Assembly (NCBI GenBank): GCA_963840245.1
Contig: CAWIYI010000018.1
Coordinates: 1 to 64,000, forward strand
Direction: 5' to 3'
Source: Bog-473 sp963840245
Lineage (GTDB): Bacteria > Actinomycetota > Acidimicrobiia > Acidimicrobiales > RAAP-2
DNA length: 64,000 nt
Positions within the stretch are counted from its first letter, which is position 1. Every line of letters begins with the position of its first letter. The notes below the pieces were generated by a model. The model was not told the DNA's origin, did not search any database, and worked only from the letters and a program-made list of their open reading frames with translations. The position numbers were made by a program, and so were the translations under genes. Shown here piece after piece: positions 9,247 through 20,592 of the stretch.

Positions 9247-9395
9247 CGCCAGTCTCCGATCTCTCACAATCGCCATGTCTGCTTGTTGCACGCACCGTAG
9301 CGTCTACCTCGCAGACGCGAAAGCGGGCAGTCGAGGGTCGCCGCCCAACCCCCGGGGACCCTGCGCTCGAGGTGCCGAACCTCGCCCGGCAGTCG

Positions 9396-9433
9396 AGCGC
9401 TCTTCGTGGGTACGAGCGCCCTTCGTGGCTACG
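9396..9433 (+). repeat. Two tandem 19-bp direct repeats upstream of the STAS gene
   Basis: AGCGCTCTTCGTGGGTACG at 9396-9414 is followed directly by AGCGCCCTTCGTGGCTACG at 9415-9433, with two mismatches. The pair lies 83 bases before the proposed start of the STAS gene, a position suitable for a direct-repeat operator or a local duplication. I know of no matching regulator. Confidence 0.6.
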
Positions 9434-9516
9434 CGTCGGATGGGAGTAGGATTGAAGGAGCTGACCGGCCTCCTGGCAATTTGCCACCTGCAACCTTCGG
9501 CGGAAATGGCATCGCC

Positions 9517-9843
9517 GTGTCGCCCGAGTTCAGCTTCACCACGCGTGACCTTCCGGGCGTCCACGTCGTGGCGCTCCACGGCGAGTTGGACATCGTGTCC
9601 GCCTATGACCTGGCCCTTGCGCTGGTGGAGGTGGCTGGCTCGACCGTCGTGATCGATCTGTCGGGCCTCACCTTCATGGATTCCAGTGGCATCTCAGCTC
9701 TGGTCATGGCGAGGAATCGCATCCTGGCCGACGGACGGGGCCAGCTGGTGCTTACGAGACCGGGAGGGATAGTCCGTGACGCATTGGAGATCGTGGGTCT
9801 GAGTTCATGGATCGTGGATTGGTCGCCGGACTGGGATGAATAG
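9517..9843 (+). CDS. STAS-domain anti-sigma factor antagonist
   Basis: A 108-aa STAS protein of the SpoIIAA/RsbV type. In partner-switching circuits such proteins bind an anti-sigma kinase and release a sigma factor when unphosphorylated. The signature HGELDIVSAYDL is near residue 20 and the phosphorylatable Ser is in FMDSSGISALV. GTG 9517 places the start right before the first strand; the frame is open further upstream but unconserved. No kinase or sigma gene is next to it, so its partner is encoded elsewhere. Confident family, unknown circuit. Confidence 0.87.
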   Translation: MSPEFSFTTRDLPGVHVVALHGELDIVSAYDLALALVEVAGSTVVIDLSGLTFMDSSGISALVMARNRILADGRGQLVLTRPGGIVRDALEIVGLSSWIVDWSPDWDE

Positions 9844-10108
9844 ACACTCTGAGCACGACTCGTGCCCGCGTTGCGGCAGTGCGGAGATTGCTACACATTT
9901 CGAGAGATCCAGCGCACCAGAAACCGCCCAATGGCAGGGTCGATGCTCGGACTGCAGATTCACATGGTCGGAATCCTGACCGTCCCGTCTTCCCACGCCG
10001 CGGATCACCACGATCGAACTTCGAAGCGCCAGTGCAGGGCCGCCTCGCGGGCTGGCAGGGACAGCGGCATGACCGCTCTTCGCTCACGTGGAGCGGAACA
10101 GGCTCCGA

Positions 10109-11733
10109 TCACGCCCCGCTGCCCGCGGCCAGGGCGGCTTCGCGGGCGTGGTAGCTCGACCGGGTCAGCGGCGACGCCTCCACGTGCGCCACGCCGAGCG
10201 CCGCGCCGGCCTCTCGGAGGCGGTCGAACTCCTCGGGAGTCCAGTAGCGCGACACCGGGAGGTGATCCCGGCTCGGCCGCAGGTACTGCCCGATCGTGAC
10301 GATGGAGACGCCCACACCCCGCAGGTCGGCCATGGTGGCGATGACCTCGTCCTCGTGCTCGCCGAGCCCCACCATCAGGCCCGACTTGGTCACGAGGCCG
10401 GCCTGTCCCGCCCGGGCGAGCACGGCCAGGCTCCGCGCGTAGCCGGCCGAGGGCCGGACCGCACGTTGGAGGCGGGCCACCGTCTCGATGTTGTGGTTCA
10501 AGACGTCGGGCCGGGCCTCGAAGATCATGTCGAGCGACGCCGCGTCGCCACGACAGTCAGAGATCAGCACCTCGACCGTCGTGTCCGGAGTGCGGGAACG
10601 GATCGCCCTGATCGTCTCCGCCATGGCGCCGGCGCCGCCGTCGGGGAGGTCGTCGCGGGCGACGCAGGTGACGACTGCGTGGCCGAGCCCCATCCGCTCC
10701 ACCGCCTGCGCCACCCGGTCGGGCTCGTCGGGTGACAGCGGCAGCGGGTGGCGCGTGTCCACCTGGCAGAAGCCGCACGCCCGCGTGCAGCGCTCGCCGT
10801 TGATCATGAAGGTCGCGGTGCCGTCGGCCCAGCACTCGTAGATGTTCGGGCAGCCCGCCTCCTCGCACACGGTGACGAGCCCGAGGTCGTGGACCGTGGC
10901 CCCGAGCCGGCGGTAGCCCTTGCCGATGTGCACGGGCACCCGTACCCAGGCCGGCTTGCGCTGCCCGATGTCGAGGCCGTCCTCGGGTGCCACGCCGGCC
11001 TGGCGCAGGCGGCGCAGGAGCGGGCGCTCCTCCGTTGCCGGCGTCGCCGTTGCGGAGGGCCGGGCCCGCACGACGTCGTGGCGCTCCACACTCCCGTCGC
11101 CGAAGACCGCGATCGCCCGCGCCACGAAGGCGTCGACCACGTCGTCCATCGGGACGTCGATCCCCTCCGCCGCCAGCGACGTCACACCACGGTCGGCGAT
11201 GCCGCAGGGCACGATGTGGCCGAACATGGCGAGGTCGGTGGTGACGTTGAGCGCCACCCCGTGGAGCGTGCGACGGCGCCCCGAGCCGACCCGCAGGGTG
11301 CGCACCCCGATGGCCGCGATCTTGCGGGCGTGCGGGCCGCCGGCGTCCAGCCACACGCCCGGGATACTCGTCCTCGCTGCGTCGCCCCGGCCAGGCCGAG
11401 GTCGGCCAGCGTTTCGATCACGACCTGCTCGAGACGATGCACGTGCGCCGGACCCGAGGCGGGGTCGTCGGGCACGGTGACGATCGGGTAGGCCACGAGC
11501 TGGCCCGGGCCGTGGTACGTGACGTCGCCGCCGCGGTCGGTGCGCTCGAGCACCGCGCCGACCGCGGCCGGGTCGACCAGGACGTGGCGTTCGTCGGCGT
11601 GCGCGCCCAGCGTGTAGGTGTGCGGGTGCTGCAGGAGGAGCAGGTAGTCGTCGGCGGCCTCGGTCGCCAGGGCGTGCTGCAGCGCGTAGGCCTCGTGGTA
11701 GGGAACCGTCCCGAGCGACCGGACGCGCAGCAC
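10109..11733 (-). CDS. lipB-lipA: LipB-LipA fusion: octanoyltransferase plus lipoyl synthase (one frameshift)
   Basis: Two lipoylation enzymes are read as one polypeptide of about 540 aa. The N-terminal LipB domain moves octanoate from acyl carrier protein to target lysines; it shows RGGDVTYHGPGQLVAYPI, the catalytic Lys in HARKIAAIG and the catalytic Cys in VPCGIADRGVTSL. The C-terminal LipA domain, a radical-SAM enzyme that inserts the two sulfurs, has the auxiliary cluster CEEAGCPNIYEC, the SAM cluster CTRACGFC and the terminal RSSYHA. GTG 11733 is the start, 10 bases after the E2 stop. A one-base frameshift near 11385-11395 splits LipB. No stop triplet occurs in any of the three frames between the domains (about 11160 to 10981), so an indel cannot be hiding a LipB stop. 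Confidence 0.85.
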
Positions 11734-11742
11734 CGGCGCGGC

Positions 11743-13208
11743 CTAGAGCTCCGCGGCCCAGTCGCGGCTGCCGAGGAGCTCGGAGACCTTGGCCAGGAAC
11801 AGCGACACGTAGGCGCCGTCGACGGCCCGGTGGTCCCAGCTGACGCCGAGGATCCCCGTCGAGTGGATGGCGATGGACTCGGACCCGTCGGGTTGGGTCA
11901 CCACCACCGGCCGGCGGGCGATGCCGTCGGTGGCCAGGATCGCCACCTGCGGCTGGTTGATGATCGGGACGGTGAAGTAGGTGCCGAACGGGCCGTCGTT
12001 GGTGATGGAGAACGTCCCGCCCGCGATGTCGTCCGCGTTGAGCTGGCGGCCGCGGGCCCGCTCGGCCAGGTCGCGGATGCGCCGGGCCACGCCGCGCAGC
12101 GTGACCTCCTCGGCCCGGTGGATGACCGGCACGATCAGACCCTCGTGGGACGAGGTCGACCGCGATGCCGAGGTTGACCTCGGCGTGGACGAGCAGCGAG
12201 TCGTCGACGACCGACGCGTTGAGCAGCGGGAAGTCGCGCAGCGCCTCGACCGCCGCCCGGGCGACGAAGGGGAGGTAGGTCAGCGCGAAGCCCTCCTCGG
12301 CCTTGAAGCGCTCGCCCCAGGCCTTGCGCACGCGCTCGACGCTCTCGAAGTCGACCTCGTTGGCGATGAACGCGTGGGGCGAGGTCGCCTTCGACCGCAC
12401 CATGTGCTCGGCCGTGCGGCGGCGCATGTTGGAGAAGGGCACGATCTGGTCGCCGGCGGCCCGGAAGGACGCCATGGAGACCGGCGGGGCCTGCGGCGCG
12501 CGCGCCACGGGCGGGGCCGGTGCGGCCTGGACCACCGGTGCCGCGGGTGCGGCCGTGGGAGCCGTGGGCGCGCGCCGCCGGAGCAGGCGGCGGGGCCGCG
12601 GCCCGGCGCGCGTCGACCACCCGCAGCGCGTCGTCCCGGGTGATGCGCCCACCGGAGCCGGTGCCGGTGACCTCGGATTCGCTGATGCCGTTCTCGGCCA
12701 GCAGCTTGCGCACCATCGGCGACAGCACGTGGGGCCCGACGCCGTCGCCGTTGCTCTCCGCGGCGGACGCCGGCGCTGGTGTCGGGGCCGGCGCTGCTGG
12801 GTGCGGGCGCTGGCGGCGGGGGCGGCGGCGGTGCGGCTGCGTCCTGCGGGGCCGGCGCCGATGGTGGCGGGGCCGGCGCCGGTGTGGCGGGGCCGGGGGC
12901 GGCGCTGCGGCGGCTGCCGGCTCGGGCTCGGCCGCCGCCGCGGCGGACGCGCCGTCCGACGCGGCGGCCCCGGCGCCGTCACCGATCACCGCCAGCTTCA
13001 CGCCGACCTCGACCGTCTCGCCCTCGGGGACGAGGATCTCGCTGAGGACGCCGGCCGCGGGCGAGGGCACCTCGGAGTCGACCTTGTCGGTCGAGACCTC
13101 GAAGAGCGGCTCGTCGCGCTCGACCGCGTCGCCGACCGCCTTCATCCAGCGGGTGATCGTTCCCTCGGTCACCGTCTCGCCGAGCTGCGGCATCATCACG
13201 TCAGCCAA
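11743..13208 (-). CDS. Dihydrolipoamide acyltransferase (E2), multiple frameshifts
   Basis: E2 core of a 2-oxoacid dehydrogenase complex, carrying acyl groups on lipoyl-lysine. The N-terminal lipoyl domain is intact with its acceptor Lys in FEVSTDKVDSEVPSPAAG (about residue 42). A long Ala/Pro linker follows, then an E1/E3-binding domain (SPMVRKLLAENGI), then the catalytic domain beginning VPFSNMRRRTAEHM and ending with SWDHRAVDG, which holds the active His and Asp. The conserved protein changes frame about four times: near 12870-12912, 12770-12800, 12575-12590 and at 12147-12150, where restoring one base gives VPHEGLIVPVIH. The start ATG overlaps the lpdA stop by 8 bases. Given aceE nearby it is probably the pyruvate E2, although actinobacterial E2 is often shared between complexes (SucB/DlaT). 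Confidence 0.88.
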
Positions 13209-14616
13209 CGTGCAGTCCCCTTCCGGTCAACGCGAGCATGGTCTCACCGAACGTCTCGGACAGAGACGGGTGCGGCTGGATGAACTGCGCCACCTCGTCG
13301 GGGAAGGCCTCCCAGTTGACGGCGAGGTAGCCGGCCCCGAGCTGCTCGGTCACCCAGGGGCCGCACAGGTGCACGCCCAGGATCCGCCCGGCCGTTCCGT
13401 CGGGCCGCTGCTCGGCGATGATCTTCACCACGCCCTCGGTGTCGCCGATGATCTGCGCCCGGCTGTTGCCGCCGAAGGGGTCCTTCTTGGTCACGACCGG
13501 GATGCCCGCCTCCTTGGCCTGCGCTTCGGTCATGCCGCAGAAGGCCACTTCGGGTTGGCAGTAGATGGCCCACGGCACCTTGCCGTTGTCGACCGGCACC
13601 ACCGGCTCGCCCAGCATGCTCTTCACGGCGACGATGGCCTCGGCGAACCCGACGTGGGCCAGCTGCGGCGTGCCGGCCACGATGTCACCCACGGCGAACA
13701 CGCCGTCGACACCGGTGCGCTGGTATTCGTCGGTCACCACGAAGCCGCGGCCGTCCATCTCGACGCCCACCCCGTCGGCCACCAACTCTTCGGTGCGGGG
13801 GCGCCGGCCCACCGACACGACGACCGCTTCCACGTCGAAGGTCTGGTCCCCCGCCTTCACCGTCGTCATCGTCCCGTCCTGCGACGGCGTGTGGCCCTCG
13901 ACCTTCACACCCGTGACGATGTCGATGCCCCGCTTCTTGAAGGAGCGGACGAGCAGGCGGACGATGTCGTCGTCGCAACCCGGGAGGATCGTGTCGAGCG
14001 CCTCCAGGATCGTCACCTTGGAGCCGAGGTCGGCCAGGAGCGAGGCGAACTCGCACCCGACGACGCCGCCGCCGATGACCACCACCGAGGCCGGGAGCTC
14101 CTTGAGGTCGAGGAACTCGTCGGACGTCATGATCCAGCGGCCGTCGACCTCGAAGCCGGGCAGCAGGAACGGCACCGATCCGGCCGCCAGGACGACGTTG
14201 CGGCCGACAATGACGCGGCCGGCATCCTCCCCGTCGACTACCTCGACGCGGTGGTCCGCCCCGAGCGTGCCCGTGCCCGACAACGTGGTGACCTTGCGGC
14301 CCTTGAGCAGGCCGGCCAGGCCCTTGTAGAGCTTGTCCACCACGGCGTTCTTGCGGTCCTGGCTCACGGCGAAGTCGATCGAGACCCCTGAGATGTCGAT
14401 CCCGAACTCCTTGGAGCCCTCGATCGTCCGGTACACGGCGGCCGTCTCGAGGAACTCCTTGGCCGGGATGCAGCCACGGTGCAGGCAGGTCCCGCCGACC
14501 TTGTCCCGCTCGACGATGGCGACCGACAGGCCCGCCGCGGCACCGTAGAGCGCAGTGGCGTAGCCGCCGGGACCACCGCCGATCACGACGATGTCGAACT
14601 CGTCCTCGGCTGCCAT
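13201..14616 (-). CDS. lpdA: Dihydrolipoyl dehydrogenase (E3)
   Basis: A flavoprotein that reoxidises dihydrolipoyl groups on E2 with NAD+. The 471-aa frame is intact. It has the FAD dinucleotide motif VVIGGGPGGYATALYG at the N-terminus, the redox-active disulfide GGTCLHRGCIPAK near residue 45, a second Rossmann motif VVVIGGGVVGCEFASLLADL for NAD, and the C-terminal HPHPSLSET with the catalytic His-Glu pair. ATG 14616 is preceded by an AGGA-type site. It is transcribed ahead of the E2 and lipB-lipA genes with an 8-base overlap into E2, so E3, E2 and lipoylation are probably made from one message. Confidence 0.96.
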   Translation of the reverse strand: MAAEDEFDIVVIGGGPGGYATALYGAAAGLSVAIVERDKVGGTCLHRGCIPAKEFLETAAVYRTIEGSKEFGIDISGVSIDFAVSQDRKNAVVDKLYKGLAGLLKGRKVTTLSGTGTLGADHRVEVVDGEDAGRVIVGRNVVLAAGSVPFLLPGFEVDGRWIMTSDEFLDLKELPASVVVIGGGVVGCEFASLLADLGSKVTILEALDTILPGCDDDIVRLLVRSFKKRGIDIVTGVKVEGHTPSQDGTMTTVKAGDQTFDVEAVVVSVGRRPRTEELVADGVGVEMDGRGFVVTDEYQRTGVDGVFAVGDIVAGTPQLAHVGFAEAIVAVKSMLGEPVVPVDNGKVPWAIYCQPEVAFCGMTEAQAKEAGIPVVTKKDPFGGNSRAQIIGDTEGVVKIIAEQRPDGTAGRILGVHLCGPWVTEQLGAGYLAVNWEAFPDEVAQFIQPHPSLSETFGETMLALTGRGLHVG

Positions 14617-14773
14617 CACCCGTCCTCTCCCTGTGTGCTCACGACGTCCGTCCGGCGCGCTCGGCCTCCCCGGAACATCCCGATCGCACTGGCGAGAGTC
14701 CTCTCCATACCCTGCACGTGACCCCTGCAGCCTACCGGTCGGGCCGCGCGCCCGAGTCCGGGACGGCCCTCGC

Positions 14774-15238
14774 TCAGCCGCTCGTCCCGGTCCCCAGGTC
14801 GGCCGCCTGCGTGGCGAGTTCGTCGACCCGGTCGTTCCAGCGGTCACCCGAGTGGCCCTTCACCCAGCGGAAGCTGACGGCGACGTCGGGGGAGAGCGCG
14901 AGCTCGAGCAGCGGCTCCCAGAGGTCGCGGTTGGCCACCGGCTTGTTCTGCGAGTTCTTCCAGTTGCGGCGCTGCCAGCCCTCCCACCACCCGTCGGTGA
15001 AGCACTTGACGACGTAGGTCGAGTCGCTCACCACCTCCACCCCGTCCGGCGCGTCGCGGCTCAGGGCCCGCAGGGCCTCGAGCGCCGCCGTGATCTCCAT
15101 GCGCTGGTTGGTGGTGCGGGCCTCGGCCCCGCTGGCGTACGCCCCGTCCGGCACGGCCCAGGCCCACCCGCCGGGGCCCGGGTTGCCCCGGCAGGCGCCG
15201 TCCGTGTAGACGACGATCGGCCCGTTCTGTGGTGGCAT
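14774..15238 (-). CDS. rnhA: Ribonuclease HI
   Basis: Cleaves RNA in RNA-DNA hybrids, such as R-loops and primers. It is 154 aa, the normal length for a stand-alone RNase HI. The four catalytic acids are visible: Asp in VVYTDGACRGNPGPGG, Glu in RMEITAALEAL, Asp in VVSDSTYV and Asp in WNDRVDELA; the handle-region segment is WWEGWQRRNWKNSQNKPVAN. ATG 15238 directly precedes the first strand. It is divergent from aceE, with only 64 bases between the two starts, and upstream of lpdA on the same strand. Confidence 0.96.
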   Translation of the reverse strand: MPPQNGPIVVYTDGACRGNPGPGGWAWAVPDGAYASGAEARTTNQRMEITAALEALRALSRDAPDGVEVVSDSTYVVKCFTDGWWEGWQRRNWKNSQNKPVANRDLWEPLLELALSPDVAVSFRWVKGHSGDRWNDRVDELATQAADLGTGTSG

Positions 15239-15302
15239 CACAAATGTGTAACACCCGCGACCGGTGGTCCTGGTGCTCCCCTCCTGCCGGTACCGTGGGG
15301 CA

Positions 15303-18008
<2,706 letters not shown>

Positions 18009-18014
18009 GCCGCG

Positions 18015-18335
18015 TCAGGCGGAGAGCAGGGCGACGAACGCGGCGAGCGCCTCCTCGGCGCCGTCGGGCACCGCCAGGACGAGCGTGCGCCGGTCTGCTT
18101 CGAGCGCGATGGACACGTCGAAGAAGGCACAGCACCGCTTCTCGCGCTGGGCCAGCGCGACCGCAGCGGCGAGGGCGCCGTCGGAGTCATCCAGCACCAG
18201 GCGCACCGTCGTGGCGCCGGCCTCCACCGCCGCGACCGAGGCGGCGACGAGCGCACGCCACTCCTCGGCCCGCTCCCCGAGTGCCGCCCCGTCGAGGCTG
18301 CAGGCGATCGGCACGGCGTCGCGCCCGGGTGTCAC
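18015..18335 (-). CDS. Small conserved protein with CCAFFD motif
   Basis: A 106-aa protein of an uncharacterised actinobacterial family that typically reads IACxLD at the start and CCxFF in the second half; here these are PIACSLDGAALGERAEEW and REKRCCAFFDVSIALEAD. The vicinal Cys pair could bind metal or form a disulfide, but no function is established that I can name. GTG 18335 overlaps the stop of the DinB gene as GTGA, so the two are translationally coupled. It ends 7 bases before the convergent aceE stop. Confidence 0.75.
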   Translation of the reverse strand: MTPGRDAVPIACSLDGAALGERAEEWRALVAASVAAVEAGATTVRLVLDDSDGALAAAVALAQREKRCCAFFDVSIALEADRRTLVLAVPDGAEEALAAFVALLSA

Positions 18336-18841
18336 CGGCGCTGCGCCGCCACCAGCGCGTCCCGGGTGAGCTCCATCTGGCCGAGGTGCTGGAACAGCTC
18401 CTCGAGGATGTGCAGCAGCACCGCGCCCTTGGTCTCGGTGTAGGGCACGGGGTCGTCGGGGTCCCGGCGCACGTTGGCCGGCCGGTCGGCGGCGTCGAGG
18501 CCGACGATGTCGTCGCGCAGGCGCCGGCGGGCGAGCTCGGTGCGCCGCAGCAGCCCGGCCACCTCGCCGCTCGCCGTGAACTCGGCGGCCCGGTCGCGCT
18601 GGACGGGGCGCTCGGCCACCGTGGCCCCGCCCCAGTACTCCAGGACACCGAGGCAGTGGGTCAGGATGGCGTAGGCCGAGTTGGCGTCGCGGAACGGGGG
18701 ACGCCGGTTGGCCAGGTCGTCCCCGAGCTCCTCGACGATGGCCGCCATCCCGCCCAACGCCAGGTCGACGAACCACAGGTAGTCGCTGGCCGCGACGGCG
18801 ACCGGCGCCAGCCCCTCGCCGTCAGTGGGCGACCCAGGCAT
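18332..18841 (-). CDS. DinB/DUF664-type four-helix protein
   Basis: A 169-aa helical protein of the DinB-like superfamily, which in Actinobacteria includes mycothiol-dependent transferases. The potential metal-binding His residues are in AILTHCLGVLEYWGG and HILEELFQHLGQMELTRD, the usual positions for the superfamily. The start at 18841 lies 20 bases inside the Rrf2 gene, and the stop overlaps the following small gene as GTGA. The three genes therefore form a tight operon, probably controlled by the Rrf2 protein. The thiol substrate is unknown. Confidence 0.8.
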   Translation of the reverse strand: MPGSPTDGEGLAPVAVAASDYLWFVDLALGGMAAIVEELGDDLANRRPPFRDANSAYAILTHCLGVLEYWGGATVAERPVQRDRAAEFTASGEVAGLLRRTELARRRLRDDIVGLDAADRPANVRRDPDDPVPYTETKGAVLLHILEELFQHLGQMELTRDALVAAQRR

Positions 18842-19274
18842 CCGGGTCCGTGACGAGCTTCTGGACGTGCGCGGGGAGCTTGCCCGAGATCACGTCGGTC
18901 AGCGTGATCTTCTCGAGCACCGAGCGGAGGCTGGCCCGGACGGCGACCCAGACCTGCTGGAGGTTCTCGGCCGCGCCGTCGTAGCTGGTGGCCTCCGGCC
19001 GGTAGCCCCGCACCTCGGCCAGCGGGCCGTCCAGGGCGCGGATCACGTCGGCGATGGTGATGGCCTCGGGCCGGCGGGCGAGCCGGTAGCCGCCCTCGGC
19101 GCCCCGCTGGCTGGCCACGACGCCGGCCCGGCGGAGGTCGGCCAGGATGGCCCCGAGGAAGCGGGGCGGCAGCCCCTGCTCCCCGGCCAGGTACTCGGCG
19201 GTCTGCGGCGTCCCGGCCGCCGCCAGGGCGAGGAGGGCCCGGATGCCGTAGTCCACCTTGGCCGGGATGTGCAT
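18822..19274 (-). CDS. Rrf2-family transcriptional regulator without cluster cysteines
   Basis: A 150-aa winged-helix regulator. The N-terminal HTH is typical (MHIPAKVDYGIRALLALA and LPPRFLGAILADLRRAGVV, then the wing RGAEGGYRLAR). The segment where IscR, NsrR and RsrR carry three Cys ligands reads EVRGYRPEATSYDGAAENLQ and contains no Cys, so it should not bind an Fe-S cluster the usual way; CymR-like sensing of a metabolite or partner protein is the alternative. ATG 19274 is clear. It overlaps the DinB gene by 20 bases and is the first gene of the operon. SUF genes lie 4 kb away, but there is no direct evidence that it controls them. Confidence 0.88.
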   Translation of the reverse strand: MHIPAKVDYGIRALLALAAAGTPQTAEYLAGEQGLPPRFLGAILADLRRAGVVASQRGAEGGYRLARRPEAITIADVIRALDGPLAEVRGYRPEATSYDGAAENLQQVWVAVRASLRSVLEKITLTDVISGKLPAHVQKLVTDPDAWVAH

Positions 19275-19347
19275 GGCGAGAGTCTGCCCGCGCCGGGCGC
19301 CGCGGTCACTTCCGGTTCGGGCCGGGCGCCGTGCCAAGATCTTCCCC

Positions 19348-19945
19348 ATGGCACGATCGCGCTCCACATCACCGGCGACGACGAGGCGGACGCGGTCCTG
19401 AGCCGCGACCCGCTGGCCCTGCTGATCGGGATGGTGCTGGACCAGCAGGTGACGATCGAGAAGGCCTTCTCCTCGCCCGCCGACCTGCTGCACCGCCTCG
19501 GCACGAAAGGTCCGCTCGACGCGGCGGCGATCGCCGCCATGGATCCCGAGGAGCTCGCCGCCATCTTCCGGGAGCGGCCGGCCCTGCACCGCTACCCCGG
19601 GTCGATGGCCGGCCGGGTCCAGGCCGTCTGCCGCGTCGTGGCCGACGAGTACGGGAACAAGGCCGACGCCATCTGGACGGGTGTGGGCAGCGGCGCCGAG
19701 CTGATCGGCCGGCTGCGCGCCCTGCCGGGGTTCGGCGAGCAGAAGGCCAAGATCTTCGCCGCGCTGCTCGGCAAACAGCTCGGTGTGCGCCCGGAGGGGT
19801 GGCAGAAGGTCACCACCCCCTACGGCAAGCCCGGGAGCTCCCTCTCGGTGGCCGACATCACCGACCCCGAGAGCCTGGCCAAGGTCAGGGCCACCAAGAA
19901 GGCGATGAAGGCCAAGGCCCGCCCGGCGCCGGCGCCGGCCCGTGA
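19348..19945 (+). CDS. HhH-GPD-type base-excision repair protein (frameshifts at both ends)
   Basis: Resembles the roughly 200-aa actinobacterial HhH-GPD DNA glycosylase-like family. Recognisable parts are DPLALLIGMVLDQQVTIEKAF, a short helical middle with IHRFPGS-like LHRYPGSMAGRVQAVC, and the hairpin ALPGFGEQKAKIFAALLGKQ. The ATG at 19348 is one base out of frame with the protein; adding one base after it gives MATIALHITGD, the expected opening. The C-terminal frame runs on into thiE; one indel in the Pro/Ala stretch (about 19921-19941) would use the TGA at 19943 and create the GTGA overlap with thiE. The catalytic Asp typical of glycosylases is not obvious, so activity is unproven. Confidence 0.75.
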
Positions 19946-20592
19946 GCCGAGGGCCCGACCTCTCGGAGCGCCGCCTCTACCTCTGCACGCCGGACCGGCC
20001 GGACCTGGCCGCCTTCCTCGGCGCCTGCATCGAGGGCGGGGTGGACGTCGTCCAGCTGCGCGACAAGGAGCTCGAGGCCAGGCCGCTGCTGGCCCGGGCC
20101 AAGGTCGCGGCGGCCGTGTGCCGCGACCACGGCGTGCCCTTCGTGCTCAACGACCGGCCGGACCTGGCGCTCGAGGTCGGGGCCGACGGGGTCCACGTCG
20201 GCCAGGACGACGCGCCGGTCTCGCTGGCCCGGCGCATCCTCGGCCCCGACGCCATCGTCGGGCTGTCGACCCACCGCCCGGCGGACCTCGAGGGCGCGGC
20301 GGGCCAGGAAGTCACCTACATCTCGGCGGGGCCGGTGGAGGCGACGCCGACCAAGCCCGGCCGCGCCGGGACCGGGCTGGGCTACGTCACTCGGGCCAGC
20401 GCATGCTCCAGTGTTCCGGTCTTCGTGACCGGCGGCGTGACGCCGGAGAAGATCGGTGCTCTGACGGCTGCCGGTGTCCGCCATTTCGTCGTTGTGCGCT
20501 ATCTGACCCAAGCCCCCGACGCTCGGTCCGCCGCACGGGCGCTGCGCGCCGCGATCGATCGAGCGTTGAGGAGTGCGCCCTCTCCGGCCTGA
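19942..20592 (+). CDS. thiE: Thiamine-phosphate synthase
   Basis: Couples the thiazole phosphate and HMP diphosphate moieties to thiamine phosphate. It is a 216-aa TIM barrel with VDVVQLRDKELEARPLL (the Arg and Lys that bind diphosphate), VPFVLNDRPDLALEVGADGVHVGQDD, GLSTHRPADL and ISAGPVEATPTKPGR, all family hallmarks, followed by VFVTGGVTPEKI. The start is GTG 19942, overlapping the likely stop of the repair gene. No thiamine riboswitch is recognisable in front of it. Product ThDP is the cofactor of AceE encoded upstream, but there is no operon link. Confidence 0.93.
   Translation: MSRGPDLSERRLYLCTPDRPDLAAFLGACIEGGVDVVQLRDKELEARPLLARAKVAAAVCRDHGVPFVLNDRPDLALEVGADGVHVGQDDAPVSLARRILGPDAIVGLSTHRPADLEGAAGQEVTYISAGPVEATPTKPGRAGTGLGYVTRASACSSVPVFVTGGVTPEKIGALTAAGVRHFVVVRYLTQAPDARSAARALRAAIDRALRSAPSPA

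Noticed and set aside
10109..12982. A single 957-codon protein spanning E2 and LipB-LipA
   Set aside because: The frame passes through true E2 sequence, then out-of-frame E2 and LipB shadow, then true LipB-LipA. The LipB start, the E2 stop and the conserved domains show two genes with indels.
18822..19274. Rrf2 protein as the SUF-operon Fe-S sensor (SufR/IscR-like)
   Set aside because: It has no cysteines in the ligand segment and is not adjacent to suf genes, so that assignment is not supported.
19800..19945. TPP riboswitch in front of thiE
   Set aside because: thiE starts inside the end of the preceding coding region and no THI-box core is present.
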